Shown here: positions 1 to 9,605 of the stretch, in pieces
Layout of the letters: every line of letters starts with the position of its first letter
Numbering within the stretch: the stretch's first letter is position 1
DNA from: Streptomyces lucensis JCM 4490
Lineage (GTDB): Bacteria; Actinomycetota; Actinomycetes; Streptomycetales; Streptomycetaceae
Direction of reading: 5' to 3'
Length of the DNA: 64,000 nt
Assembly: GCF_014650035.1 (NCBI RefSeq)
Contig: NZ_BMUE01000001.1
Span: forward strand, 806,001 to 870,000
The notes under the pieces: generated by a model
The model's database searches: none
What the model was told of the DNA's origin: nothing
What the model saw: only the letters and a program-made list of their open reading frames with translations
Program-made: the position numbers and the translations under genes

Positions 1-622
1 TCTCGTCACCGAACTCCTCCCGGAAGTCGGCACCCTGCTGCCGACCAAGCTCTCCGCCCGCAAACTCCCCGCCGTGCTGGTCGAGGCCCTCAACCACGAC
101 AAGGACTCACCCTTTCGAGGCCTGGTGCGCCGCCCGTCTACCACGGCCGAGCAGAAGACGGACGCCGTCGTCACGGACAACAGCCTCACCACGGCCATCC
201 AGGAATCCCTCAACTCCCCGTCGGGCGCCTTCTTTCCCTACAAAAATCTGTCCAATGGCACGGTCGACACGGCCACCATCCGTCAGATCCTCGTCGTCTA
301 CTGGACCGCGGTGCGCGACACCTTCCCCGACGCGTGGGGACTGCCGGCGACCAAGAGTCGGCTGATGCACGGCGTCGGCATCCGCTCCATGGGACGCTTG
401 ATGGATCGCGTCATGATGGCCATCGACCCCGCCTCACCCCATGCCGTGGAGTTGGCGCGGGACGAACTTGCCTTGATCGCGCCGCACTGCCGCTGGACCC
501 AGGGACGCTGGCCCGACCTGAACACCCCCTGGAACGAACTCCAGAACAACCCCCGCCACATCAGCACCCTGTCGAACTACCTCCTCCGTATCTATGTGCA
601 GGAAAAGGCAAAGGCCGCGTGA
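1..622 (+). CDS. DpdB-like (DGQHR family) paralogue, 3' part only
   Basis: The reading frame is open from base 2, so this is the C-terminal 206 residues of a gene that begins before the window. It aligns along its length with the C-terminal half of the complete dpdB gene at 1877-2980: both share ELLPE near the start, a DTF-DAW-LP core, an SRL-HG-GI-MG segment and a final W-LQN/P block. The DGQ(H/Q)R signature would lie upstream and cannot be seen. The family is related to DndB and DpdB proteins that accompany DNA sulfur or 7-deazaguanine modification. The TGA stop overlaps the GTG start of dpdA, which points to translational coupling. It is either a second DpdB subunit or a diverged duplicate; which is not decidable from the fragment. 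Confidence 0.75.
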   Translation, partial: LVTELLPEVGTLLPTKLSARKLPAVLVEALNHDKDSPFRGLVRRPSTTAEQKTDAVVTDNSLTTAIQESLNSPSGAFFPYKNLSNGTVDTATIRQILVVYWTAVRDTFPDAWGLPATKSRLMHGVGIRSMGRLMDRVMMAIDPASPHAVELARDELALIAPHCRWTQGRWPDLNTPWNELQNNPRHISTLSNYLLRIYVQEKAKAA

Positions 623-1839
623 AATTCTATTTCCCTGACAGTCAGGACCTGGTGAGCCCCACATACGACTTCATCAACGACGAGTACTCGCCCTACCGAG
701 TCCGTCAGCGTGATGACGTCTACGCCCACCAGGCCGTGACACCGATCCCCTACGACGGGATCCTTGTCAGCAAGGCGGTTGTCGACGGATCCATGAAGGG
801 TGCAGGTAAATACTCTGCCCCCCAGCGCGAGCGCCTTTACCGCCTGGGCGTGAGGAACTTCTTCCGTCTCCCCGACGAATGTTCCACCATCGGAGACTGT
901 GGCGCCTTCAACTACATCGATGAAGAGCGCCCACCCTACGAAGTCGACGAAGTCCTTGACTTCTACGGCCGATGCGGATTCGACGCCGGCATCAGCATCG
1001 ACCACATCATCTTCGGCTACATCCCTCAAGAATCCGACACGGAACCAGAAGCGGCGTGGGTGGAACGCCAGCAGATCTCCCTGGAACTCGCCGAAAACTT
1101 TCTCGCCGCGGCAAAAAGGTCTGGTACCCGCTTCGAACCCGTCGGCGCCGCCCAGGGGTGGGGACCTGAGAGCTACGCCCACTCCGTCGCACAACTGCAG
1201 AAAATGGGATACCGGCGTATCGCCCTCGGCGGCATGGTCCCCCTCAAGTCCCACGAGATCCTGGCCTGCCTGCGAGCCATCGACGAAGTACGCAACCACG
1301 ACACCGAACTACACCTGCTCGGCATCAATCGCGTCGACAGCATGGAGCAGTTCGCCCGCCACGGCGTGACAAGCTTCGACAGCACCTCCGCCTTCCGCCA
1401 GGCCTTCATGGACGACCGCAACAACTACCACACCGCTACCGGTGCCTATACCGCCATCAGAGTCCCCCAAGTCGACGGCAACCCCGCACTCAAACGCCTC
1501 ATCCTGTCCGGAAGCGTCTCCCAGGCACAGGCCATCACCGCCGAACGTGCCTGCCTGCGCGCACTGCGGGAATTCGACAGCGGAGAGAACTCGCTCGAAG
1601 AAGTACTCGACGCCCTCGCTGCCTACGAGTCGCTCGTCCTCGGCCCGAAGAAGAAGAGCTACCTCGCATACTACGAGCGCATCCTCAGCGACGCTCCCTG
1701 GCGCGCCTGCCCCTGCGCCCTGTGCAAGAAACATGGCATCGAGATCGCAATATTCCGGGGAACCGAGCGGAACAAGCGCCGAGGGTTCCACAATCTGACC
1801 GTGCTCGAGGCCAAGATGCGCTCCCTCACCTTCGGGTGA
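619..1839 (+). CDS. dpdA: DpdA, DNA guanine transglycosylase (TGT family)
   Basis: This 406-residue protein matches the DpdA branch of the tRNA-guanine transglycosylase family, which exchanges guanine in DNA for a 7-deazaguanine base such as preQ0. The start KFYFPDSQDLV is typical of that branch. Catalytic features of TGT can be placed: Asp93 in GDCGAF (like the base-binding DSGGF), Asp128 in ISIDH, and Asp254 in FDSTSAFR, the place of the nucleophile in FDxxxPTR. The zinc site is CPCALC (Cys364, Cys366, Cys369) with His391. The GTG at 619 overlaps the upstream stop and has a purine-rich stretch before it; longer in-frame starts would run through the upstream gene. It lies between two DpdB-like genes. 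Base specificity cannot be read from sequence. Confidence 0.92.
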   Translation: MKFYFPDSQDLVSPTYDFINDEYSPYRVRQRDDVYAHQAVTPIPYDGILVSKAVVDGSMKGAGKYSAPQRERLYRLGVRNFFRLPDECSTIGDCGAFNYIDEERPPYEVDEVLDFYGRCGFDAGISIDHIIFGYIPQESDTEPEAAWVERQQISLELAENFLAAAKRSGTRFEPVGAAQGWGPESYAHSVAQLQKMGYRRIALGGMVPLKSHEILACLRAIDEVRNHDTELHLLGINRVDSMEQFARHGVTSFDSTSAFRQAFMDDRNNYHTATGAYTAIRVPQVDGNPALKRLILSGSVSQAQAITAERACLRALREFDSGENSLEEVLDALAAYESLVLGPKKKSYLAYYERILSDAPWRACPCALCKKHGIEIAIFRGTERNKRRGFHNLTVLEAKMRSLTFG

Positions 1840-1876
1840 ACCCCACTTTTCTTCTTTTGACATGTCTGGAGATGCA

Positions 1877-2980
1877 ATGGCCGACCGATACGAACTCAGG
1901 CTCCCGGCGCTCGAGATTCGCCAGGGCGGTAGAAAGATCTACTGCTTCGCCGTCGACGGCAAGAAGGTTCACAGCTTCGCCGCGGTCTCCCGCGTACGCC
2001 GCGACGACGACAGCAACCTCCAGGGCTACCAGCGCCCCGAGGTCCTTAGCCACATTCGCGGCATCCGCCGCTACCTCGAGTCCGACAACGCCATGCTCCC
2101 CAACGCTCTGGTCCTGGCCTTCGACGAGAGCGTCAGGTTCGAGAGCGGGGCGCGGCGGGTGGCCGGCGTCGACTACTCCGTCCCCGGCGAGTTGGTGATC
2201 CCTGTCGATGAGTCCCTTTCCGACGAGGACAAGCCCGCCCTGATCGTCGACGGTCAGCAGCGCAGCGCCGCCATCCGCGACGCCGACCTGGTCGAATTCC
2301 CTGTCGCTGCCGTCGGGTTCATCGCCGACAACCACGACGATCAGCGCTCCCAGTTCATCCTGGTCAACTCCACCAAGCCGCTCCCCAAGGGCCTCATCCA
2401 CGAGCTGCTGCCCGAGACCAGTGGCCACCTCCCGCCCACCTACGCCCGCAAGCGTTTGCCCGCCCAGTTGATGACCCGCCTCAACACCGACGGCCAGGGC
2501 CCCTTCTACGGCCGTATCGCCAGCCCCACCTCGCCCGACGGCAACATCAAAGACACGGCCGTTCTCCGCATGCTGGAGCACAGCCTCTTCGAGGGCGCTC
2601 TCTACCAGTACCGCAACCCCGAAGACGGCTCCGGCGACGTCGACCGCATGCTGCTGCATCTACGGTCTTTTTGGACCATCGTCAAGGACACCTTCAGCGA
2701 CGCCTGGAAACTCCCGCCCCGCCAGTCCCGCCTCACCCACGGCGCCGGCATCCAAGCCATGGGCTTCGTCATGGACAGCCTCACCGATGGCATGCCTGCC
2801 GAAGACGTCGACTGCGACGCGGTGCGCAACGCCGTCCTGGGCCTGATGCCGATCACTGCCTGGACCTCCGGCATGTGGCGTTTCGCCGACGGCGAGCAGC
2901 GCCGCTGGAACGGTCTGCAGAACACCCCCAACGACGTCCGCCTCCTGACCGACCTGCTAGTCCGCGCCGTACACAGCTGA
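1877..2980 (+). CDS. dpdB: DpdB, DGQHR-family partner of DpdA
   Basis: A 367-residue DGQHR-domain protein, a relative of DndB. The signature appears as DGQQR at residues 125-129, preceded by the typical N-terminal run with EIRQGGR, AVSRVRRDDD and YQRPEVLSHI. In the Salmonella Montevideo and related systems DpdB works with DpdA to install preQ0 in DNA; that role is taken from the family. ATG 1877 was chosen because GGAG stands at 1868-1871; an in-frame ATG at 1862 would add five residues but has no ribosome site. The gene follows dpdA by 37 bases and is followed by a strong hairpin terminator. Its C-terminal half resembles the partial gene at the window start, so the locus encodes two related copies around dpdA. 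Confidence 0.85.
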   Translation: MADRYELRLPALEIRQGGRKIYCFAVDGKKVHSFAAVSRVRRDDDSNLQGYQRPEVLSHIRGIRRYLESDNAMLPNALVLAFDESVRFESGARRVAGVDYSVPGELVIPVDESLSDEDKPALIVDGQQRSAAIRDADLVEFPVAAVGFIADNHDDQRSQFILVNSTKPLPKGLIHELLPETSGHLPPTYARKRLPAQLMTRLNTDGQGPFYGRIASPTSPDGNIKDTAVLRMLEHSLFEGALYQYRNPEDGSGDVDRMLLHLRSFWTIVKDTFSDAWKLPPRQSRLTHGAGIQAMGFVMDSLTDGMPAEDVDCDAVRNAVLGLMPITAWTSGMWRFADGEQRRWNGLQNTPNDVRLLTDLLVRAVHS

Positions 2981-3028
2981 CCTGACCGTTCCTCGGGCCC
3001 TGCCTCCGGGGCACCGCAAATGGCAACA

Positions 3029-3067
3029 ATTCGCCCGCCGCCGGCATCCGGTGGCGGGCGAATCCGT
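3029..3067 (+). terminator. Intrinsic terminator after dpdB
   Basis: An 11-bp perfect stem (ATTCGCCCGCC at 3029-3039 with its complement at 3053-3063) extends inward through a G-T pair and four more pairs to a CAT loop, and CCGTTTT follows. It should end the left dpd transcript. Confidence 0.75.
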
Positions 3068-3429
3068 TTTCGGGGCCGCAGTAGCCGGCCGCTTGCGCGG
3101 TGCTGCTGCCAGCGCGTGTCGGCCCGGGCCGCTGGCGGGACCGAGGCCCTGGTCGCTGGTGTTGATAGACCTGCAGCAGTACCCCGTCGCAGTCGTCAAC
3201 ACGATGATGAGCAGCGGGCTCACTCCAACGTAGCCGCCGACCGGTTGACGTCTCGTCCGCCGCACTTGCATCCGTCCGTGCGGCAACTTTTGCGCCGCAC
3301 CTTCTCCTTCCGGTCCCGTCAGGCGGGGCAGCTTGGATCTCCTCTTCGGCCTGGAGGTCTGCAGCGTCCCGAAGCCGCGGGCACCGCTATGTTCCTGCAG
3401 CGTCAGGTACTGACCGCTTGCGCTCAGTA

Positions 3430-3458
3430 TTGACCGGACCGACTGCATGGGTTATGAA
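3430..3458 (+). promoter_or_regulatory. Sigma-70-type promoter for the dpdE-dpdD operon
   Basis: TTGACC at 3430-3435 and TATGAA at 3453-3458 are separated by exactly 17 bases, close to the HrdB consensus. Transcription would begin near 3465, giving a leader of roughly 240 bases before the ATG at 3707. A GTG at 3464 lies at the predicted start point and is in frame with dpdE, so a leaderless longer form is conceivable, but its N-terminal extension has no family support. Confidence 0.6.
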
Positions 3459-3706
3459 ACTAGGTGATCATCCTTATCGTGATCTCATCCCCGATGTCTC
3501 TGCGGGGTGGCGCGAAAGGATGGTGGGGCGGCTGCAGGGCGGCGCTGGACGAGGCGGCGGTGAAGTGGCCCGAGTTACGACTTCGGCGCGGTGACCTAGC
3601 GTCATTGAATCGTGATCGCCCAAGATCGCCCACCCGCGAGGGCATTCTCGGTGACACGGTTTACGCTTCAACCGGCTGGATGTGTGCATCTTGTGAAGGA
3701 AGTGCG

Positions 3707-6700
3707 ATGTCGGGGCTGAGGGTGGGGGATTTTGTCCGGTTCGCCGGTTCGCCGGGGGTGGGGCGGGTAGGGGCGCTCGAAGAAGACAGCGTCCAGGTCG
3801 ACTTCTTCGAGTCGATAGCAGAACCTGTTGCGCTACAGCAGCGCATCGCTGCACGGTTGTGCACGCCGGTGACCCTGTCAGAGGAGACCCGGGTCTACCG
3901 GCGCGATCCCAGCACGGGCGTGTGGATCGTGGGACGGGTGCGCGGCAGCGACCCGGGCGTGTACTACGTACAGTTCCCCAACCATCCGGACGTGCACCTG
4001 CCTGTCAAGGTGGCGGAGTTGCATGTGCGCTGGGATGAACCGGTGCGCAATCCGGTGGCCACACTCGGGGCCGGCGGAAACGAGTCCGGCTACTTCCACG
4101 ACGCCCGCCTGCCGATGCTGCACAGCCTCATCGCCCAGCGCAGTGCCAGCGGCAGCATCCCCGCTCTGCTCTCCGCCGCCGTGGAGATCTACCCCCACCA
4201 GGTGCAGGCCGCTTTGACGGTCCTCTCCGACCCGGTTCAGCGCTACTTGCTGGCCGATGAGGTGGGGCTCGGGAAGACGGTCCAGGCCGGCTACGTCATG
4301 CGGCAGACCCTCATCGACAACCCCCGCGCCAGGATCGTCGTCGTCGCGCCCCAACCCCTGGTGAGGCAGTGGCGCAGTGAGATGCTGGAGAAGTTCTTCA
4401 TCGACGACTTCCCCGATGCACGCATCACCTTCACCGCCCACGAGACCCCCCGCAAGTGGGAGACCTACCGAGGCGCTGACCTGCTCATCGTGGACGAGGC
4501 ACACCTCCTCGTCCACGGCATCACCGACTCGGCGCAATCGCCATACCGGGAACTGTGCGGCATCGCCCACTCGGCTGCCCGACTGCTGTTGCTGTCGGCC
4601 ACACCGTTGACCTCTCACTACGTCACCCACCTCGGCCTGCTGCATCTGCTGGACAAGGACCTGTACAGGTGGGACGACCGTGCCGCGTTCGAGGAACGCT
4701 ACCGGCGGCGCAAGGACCTGGCCGACGGCGTGTTCCAACTGGACGCCTACTTCCCCGCACTGCTGCCGATGACCATCGAAAGACTGCGAGACCTCCTGCC
4801 GCCCGATGCACACTTCGAAGACCTGGCTGCCGGAGTGCTGGATCTGCTCACCGAGAACGCTGATCTGGCGGACGAGGACCAAGAACCTGAACTAGGCCTG
4901 CGCGTGGAGAGCCTCAGAGCTCACCTCAGCGAGACCTACCGTCTGCACCGCAGGGTCATCCGCCATCGTCGTGCCTCCGTACTAACGGAGGACGAGGAGA
5001 CGGACCTGGTGCCCTATGAGGTCAGGGGGCGGACCCGCCCGCGATTGCTCGCGGTGGATCTGGAAGGACACCACCTGGGCCAGGAGATGTTGCTCGCGTG
5101 GCGCACGCTGGCCGCCGACCACCTGATGGACACGGAAGCAGACGACGACCAGTACGCGGCTTTCGCCATGGCACTGGCGGTGCTGGCCTCCCGGGCTGGA
5201 GGCCCGGCCCTGGACTTGCTGTGCGCACTGCGCTGGCGCACCCACCGCGACGAGCACGCCGCTGACAGTGCCGGACTTACCGAACAGGAACGGCACTTGC
5301 TCGCGGCGCCAGGCGCCCTGCCGGCCGAAGACAGCCTGGTGGAGACCTACAGCAACCAGTGCGCCGACTCCTCCGAAGCCACCGCCTACGCCTTGCTTGC
5401 CCAGGTACTGGCAGCGGTGATGCGTCCCGGGACCAAGGTGGTGATCTTCTGCGGTCCGGGTTCCCTGGCCGCGCACTTGGCGACCGCCCTCATCGCCGCT
5501 CACGCGGCAACTGCGGTTGTGGGCCTGCACACGGCGGAAGCCGGCGCGGACGCCTGCGAACGTGCGGTGCAGGCATGGCGTGCACCGCAGGACGCGGGAC
5601 TGTGCCAGGTCCTCGTCGCCGACACCTCGGCCGAGGACGGGCTGAACCTGCAGGTCGCCGACACGGTGGTGCACATGCGACTGCCGTGGTCCCCCAACCG
5701 CCTGGAGCAGCGGATCGGACGGGTGGACCGCTACCGGGGGGTGGAATCGCTGCGGCAGAATCGGCCGGCGCAGCAGTTCCGCATCGGCGACCGCGAAGGA
5801 AACGAGATGTTCTGCGGCGCCTGGGCCACCCTCCTCCATGAGGGATATGACCTGTTCACGGCGTCGGTCTCGACTCTGCAGGACATCATTGCCGAAGGGC
5901 TGGCCCGGGTGTGGCGGCAGGCGCTGACCGACGGCCCCGCAGGACTCACGGCGCTGGCACCTGCCCTGCGTGAGGACCTCCGCCAGGCCAAACGGGACAT
6001 CGACACCATGGACATGCTGGACTCCATCCACGAGACGTCGGAACAGGCACGTCAGACCACGGGCGCGCTCGACCGCCTGGAACAGGACTGGCGCACGCTG
6101 CGGAAGAGCCTGGTGCACTACGCCGACGACAGCAGCGGCGGCCTGCGCTTCCGGCATGACCTGCGTACCGTCGCCGGTCACCAGCGTGACTGCTTCGATG
6201 TCGTCTCCTCGCGTCCCCTGATCGATCCCCGACGCCACAAGGCGGCCACCGAAAGCATCCACCCCCACATGTCCCAGGGCGTGTTCAACCGCTCCACCGC
6301 CCTGCGCGCACCGGGGACCCGGCTCTTCCGCTCGGGCAACCCCTTCGTCGACATGCTCGGCGGTATCGTCTTCGCCGACGAACGCGGGCAGGCCACGGCC
6401 TTCCGGCGCTTCGACCCGGCCTGCCGGGGCGCCGACGAGGCGTACTTCGGGTTCGAGTACCTCGTGGAGGCCGACATTGGCTCTGCCCTGCAGCACGTCG
6501 ACGACGTACCGGAAGCCGGTCGTGCACTGCGGCGCCAGGCCGACCGCCTGCTCGCACCGTTCACCCGCAAGGTCTGGGTGCCGGCCGGTCACCGAGAGGC
6601 TCTCACCAACCCCAAGGCGTGCGAGTGGCTGGACAAGCCGTACGGCAAACAGGGCGATCAGAACTACAACTTCACCAACCATCAGCAGCTGCTTGCCTTG

Positions 6701-7018
6701 TTCGGAGGCGGGCAGGAGTACCGCCGGGCGGCTGAAGCAGCCCAGGACGTGGCCCGCGCCCACCTCGTCCAGGCAACCGATCTGGTCAGCAAGTGCGCCC
6801 AGGCCCAGGAACAGGCACAACAGCAACTTGCCGTGATGAGCGCGCAGGCGCAGGCGCGAGGTGCGGCTGGCCACCTGCTGGGCGACACGGAAAGCTACCT
6901 GCTGGACGTCGCCGTGGCCCGGGATCTGACAGAGGGACTGAGCCGCCCGTCGGTGCGCGTGGTGGCCGCCACCTGCATCGTGCGCGGTGGATACCGGACG
7001 GTGAACCACCATGGGTGA
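3707..7018 (+). CDS. dpdE: DpdE, SNF2-like SF2 helicase
   Basis: A 1103-residue SNF2/SWI2-type superfamily 2 ATPase. Motif I is DEVGLGKT with Lys190, motif II is VDEAH beginning at Asp263, motif III reads LLLSATP, and motif VI is QRIGRVDRYRG from Gln668. A small beta-rich N-terminal region (residues 1 to about 60) precedes the helicase. In dpd loci DpdE is one of the genes not needed for modification and is thought to act in restriction or DNA translocation; this is inference from the family. ATG 3707 has GAAGGAAG just upstream; the same frame is open back to 3464. It is the first gene of the right dpd operon and overlaps dpdF by eight bases. Confidence 0.85.
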   Translation: MSGLRVGDFVRFAGSPGVGRVGALEEDSVQVDFFESIAEPVALQQRIAARLCTPVTLSEETRVYRRDPSTGVWIVGRVRGSDPGVYYVQFPNHPDVHLPVKVAELHVRWDEPVRNPVATLGAGGNESGYFHDARLPMLHSLIAQRSASGSIPALLSAAVEIYPHQVQAALTVLSDPVQRYLLADEVGLGKTVQAGYVMRQTLIDNPRARIVVVAPQPLVRQWRSEMLEKFFIDDFPDARITFTAHETPRKWETYRGADLLIVDEAHLLVHGITDSAQSPYRELCGIAHSAARLLLLSATPLTSHYVTHLGLLHLLDKDLYRWDDRAAFEERYRRRKDLADGVFQLDAYFPALLPMTIERLRDLLPPDAHFEDLAAGVLDLLTENADLADEDQEPELGLRVESLRAHLSETYRLHRRVIRHRRASVLTEDEETDLVPYEVRGRTRPRLLAVDLEGHHLGQEMLLAWRTLAADHLMDTEADDDQYAAFAMALAVLASRAGGPALDLLCALRWRTHRDEHAADSAGLTEQERHLLAAPGALPAEDSLVETYSNQCADSSEATAYALLAQVLAAVMRPGTKVVIFCGPGSLAAHLATALIAAHAATAVVGLHTAEAGADACERAVQAWRAPQDAGLCQVLVADTSAEDGLNLQVADTVVHMRLPWSPNRLEQRIGRVDRYRGVESLRQNRPAQQFRIGDREGNEMFCGAWATLLHEGYDLFTASVSTLQDIIAEGLARVWRQALTDGPAGLTALAPALREDLRQAKRDIDTMDMLDSIHETSEQARQTTGALDRLEQDWRTLRKSLVHYADDSSGGLRFRHDLRTVAGHQRDCFDVVSSRPLIDPRRHKAATESIHPHMSQGVFNRSTALRAPGTRLFRSGNPFVDMLGGIVFADERGQATAFRRFDPACRGADEAYFGFEYLVEADIGSALQHVDDVPEAGRALRRQADRLLAPFTRKVWVPAGHREALTNPKACEWLDKPYGKQGDQNYNFTNHQQLLALFGGGQEYRRAAEAAQDVARAHLVQATDLVSKCAQAQEQAQQQLAVMSAQAQARGAAGHLLGDTESYLLDVAVARDLTEGLSRPSVRVVAATCIVRGGYRTVNHHG

Positions 7019-9605
7019 TCTGTGGGCCCATGCACAGGAGTTGTTTTCGGCCTGGCCTGCGGTTCCCGCGACGACTGCGACGGGGACGCTGCGGCGGCTG
7101 AGGGACGCCCTGGCCGACCGAGCGGCCCACCGCACGGACGCGGTCGGCTGGCGCGACATCGCCGCCCTGACGCGCCAAGTCCTGCTGGAGGCCGCGGTCA
7201 GGGGCAACCATGCTGGCCTCAAGGTGCCGTTGGACGCGGCCCTGCCCAGCCGAGAGCAGTGGGAGCAGATGGCGTGCAGGACGCTGCCCACCGGAGGCGG
7301 ACTGCGCGTCTTTGCCCTGGAGTGGCACCCACGAGCCCTTACCCCTCAAGCACAGCAGAGCGCACGGGAAGATCTGAAGCAGATCCACCTGGGGGAGGAC
7401 TCACCGCACCGACGGCACCTCGAATCCCAGTCGGCCGACCCCTATTGGGCAGAGGCGCTCGGCTACCAGGAGTACGTCTCCGTCGGACAGCAGCAGGCCG
7501 CACGGGCCGTCGCGCTAGCTCCCGCGGGCAGCACCACGATCGTGTGTCTGCCCACCGGCCACGGCAAGACCGCAGTGGCCCAAGCCGCCGCCCTGCTGGC
7601 AGGCGCCCGCGGGGGAGTGTCCGTCGTAGTCGTCCCTACCGTCATTCTCGCCCTGGACATGGAGGCCAGAACACAAGCAGCCCTCGCACGCCAGGGCAGG
7701 CAGAGTCCGACCGGCCACTACGCCTACACCGGCGGCATGCCGCAGGAGACCAAGCGACAGATCTGCGACGACGTCCGAACCGGCCGACAGCGCGTGCTGT
7801 TCACCTCCCCCGAAGCGGTGGTGACGGCGCTGAAGAAGCCGCTTGAGGACGCCGCCGAAGCCGGACTGCTGCAGTACTTCGTCATCGACGAGGCGCACCT
7901 GGTCGAACAGTGGGGCACCGGTTTTCGGCCCGAGTTCCAGACCATGGCCAGCCACCGGCGTACCTGGCTGCGCAAGGCGCCCCAGGACCAGGCGCCGGTG
8001 ACCGTGGCGATGAGCGCCACTCTCACCCACCAGCAGGTCAGCCTTCTGGAGCAGTTGTTCGCCGAGGAGGGGCAGGCCCAGGTGGTATGGGCGTCTCAAC
8101 TCCGCCACGAGCCCAGCTACTACGTCGACACCTGTCCCGACGACGAGAGCCGGGACCAAGCCGTCATCGACGCAGTTGCCATGCTGCCTCGGCCTCTGGC
8201 GCTCTACACCACCCGGGTCAAGGACGCCGTCGACTGGGCTGAACGGCTTCGCCAGGCCGGCTTTCACCGCGTGACTGAGGTCACCGGAAAGTCCACCGAC
8301 GACCAGCGGCGGCAGTCTCTCGAGGGCTGGGCGGGATCGACTCCAGTCGGAGCCGAGCGCACACGCTTCGACGTGGTCGTGGGCACCTCGGCCTTCGGCC
8401 TGGGAGTCGACCTCCCCGACGTGCGCACCGTGGTCCACGCCTGCCTCCCGGAAACGACGGACCGCTACTACCAGGAGGTCGGCCGCGCCGGGCGGGACGG
8501 GAACCCCTGCATTGCCTACATGGCCACCGCCCCCGGTGACGAGGCGCTGGCCGAAAGCATCAATCGCAGCCCGCAATTGACCGCCGAACGGGCCTGGGCC
8601 CGGTGGCGTGCCATGTGGGTGGGGCGCACCGCCACGGACAACGGCGCTCACCGGCTCAGCCTCGAAGCCCTGCCTGCCGACATGCCCGAAGGCTTTGGTC
8701 GGCACCGCAGTTGGAACGAACGCATACTCAACTTCATGGTCAGAGCTGGTCTCATCAAGGTGACCATCCCCGAACCCCCGCAGCGCGGCGAGAGGGAAAC
8801 CGACACGACTTGGCAAGGACGCCTCGACGCGTTCTATACGTCCTTGGGCAAGCAGTTCGACGTCTTCCTCGTGGACGGGCAGACCAACGACCGCACCTAC
8901 TTCCTGCAGCGATTCAACGACGTCCGTCGGCTGATCATCAACGACCAACGTGATGCCGCCGGCCGGCTGCGAAAGATTCTGCGCGGCGACCGCTGCTGGG
9001 GCGAGGCGCTCGCCGACCACTACCGCGTGCCGTACCGCCAAGGCGTCCTGACCACCGGAGTCACCTGCCGCGGATGCCCGCCCTGCCGGAAGCAGGGTCC
9101 GCCGCGCACCGCCCCGGAGGGCTACTACCGACTCGCGGTCGAGCCCTGGCCCGCCGTGCCGTCGTGGCCGAACCGACGCGAGGACCCCCTGAAGCGGTTC
9201 CGCGGTGACCTGCCGTGCCTTTCCATCTACTGGGAGACCGAGCAGGAATTCATCGACCTGATGCCCGAACTGCTCGAGCACCTGGCCGTGCGGGGGATGT
9301 CGGTGCTCGGCGGTCCGGGGCTTGCCCGCTTGGCCACCCGACGGCTGCAACGCGATGTGCGCCCGCACCCCCTCATCGTTGACAGGGATGAGGACCTCCT
9401 GGGCCGCTATACCAACCCGATGGTCTGGCTGCTCGACTCTTCCGCCTCCCACATGGGAGACGATCTGGCGATGCGCTTCGATTCCCAGGATGTAACCTAC
9501 CTGCTGCATCCACGGTCTTTGGCGCACCCGGATCGTCCCGACGCCCCACTTGTTGCAATCCACCGCGCCCATTTGTGGGTGCGTACTGCCTTGGAGTCGT
9601 TCTAG
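7011..9605 (+). CDS. dpdF: DpdF, RecQ-like helicase
   Basis: An 864-residue RecQ-like SF2 helicase. Motif I is PTGHGKT with Lys186, motif II is IDEAH from Asp293 followed by VEQWG as in RecQ, motif III is SATL, and motif VI is QEVGRAGRDG with Gln488. A C-terminal CRGCPPC cluster probably binds zinc. The region before motif I (about 170 residues) is specific to this family and includes YWAEALGY-EY. The ATG lies within the last bases of dpdE, so translation is coupled, and the TAG stop shares one base with the GTG of dpdG. Members of this family are called DpdF in 7-deazaguanine islands; the role in restriction is presumed. Confidence 0.83.
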   Translation: MGDLWAHAQELFSAWPAVPATTATGTLRRLRDALADRAAHRTDAVGWRDIAALTRQVLLEAAVRGNHAGLKVPLDAALPSREQWEQMACRTLPTGGGLRVFALEWHPRALTPQAQQSAREDLKQIHLGEDSPHRRHLESQSADPYWAEALGYQEYVSVGQQQAARAVALAPAGSTTIVCLPTGHGKTAVAQAAALLAGARGGVSVVVVPTVILALDMEARTQAALARQGRQSPTGHYAYTGGMPQETKRQICDDVRTGRQRVLFTSPEAVVTALKKPLEDAAEAGLLQYFVIDEAHLVEQWGTGFRPEFQTMASHRRTWLRKAPQDQAPVTVAMSATLTHQQVSLLEQLFAEEGQAQVVWASQLRHEPSYYVDTCPDDESRDQAVIDAVAMLPRPLALYTTRVKDAVDWAERLRQAGFHRVTEVTGKSTDDQRRQSLEGWAGSTPVGAERTRFDVVVGTSAFGLGVDLPDVRTVVHACLPETTDRYYQEVGRAGRDGNPCIAYMATAPGDEALAESINRSPQLTAERAWARWRAMWVGRTATDNGAHRLSLEALPADMPEGFGRHRSWNERILNFMVRAGLIKVTIPEPPQRGERETDTTWQGRLDAFYTSLGKQFDVFLVDGQTNDRTYFLQRFNDVRRLIINDQRDAAGRLRKILRGDRCWGEALADHYRVPYRQGVLTTGVTCRGCPPCRKQGPPRTAPEGYYRLAVEPWPAVPSWPNRREDPLKRFRGDLPCLSIYWETEQEFIDLMPELLEHLAVRGMSVLGGPGLARLATRRLQRDVRPHPLIVDRDEDLLGRYTNPMVWLLDSSASHMGDDLAMRFDSQDVTYLLHPRSLAHPDRPDAPLVAIHRAHLWVRTALESF

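Larger units (their letters stand above)
2981..3706. other. Intergenic region between the two dpd operons
   Basis: This 726-base gap holds the dpdB terminator, a promoter at 3430-3458 and a leader of about 240 bases. Two imperfect direct repeats of the form TCAG-TA-TGACCG lie at about 3405-3436, the second covering the -35 box, which would suit a regulator site. Open frames here have no recognisable protein content and lack the codon bias of the neighbours. Confidence 0.5.

Noticed and set aside
3020..3448. Small genes between dpdB and dpdE
   Set aside because: Frames on both strands have no ribosome site, no family similarity and overlap the terminator and promoter.
4982..7291. Long open frame of 769 codons on the minus strand across dpdE
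   Set aside because: It is an antisense shadow of a high-G+C gene; the plus frame has clear helicase motifs and the minus one has none.
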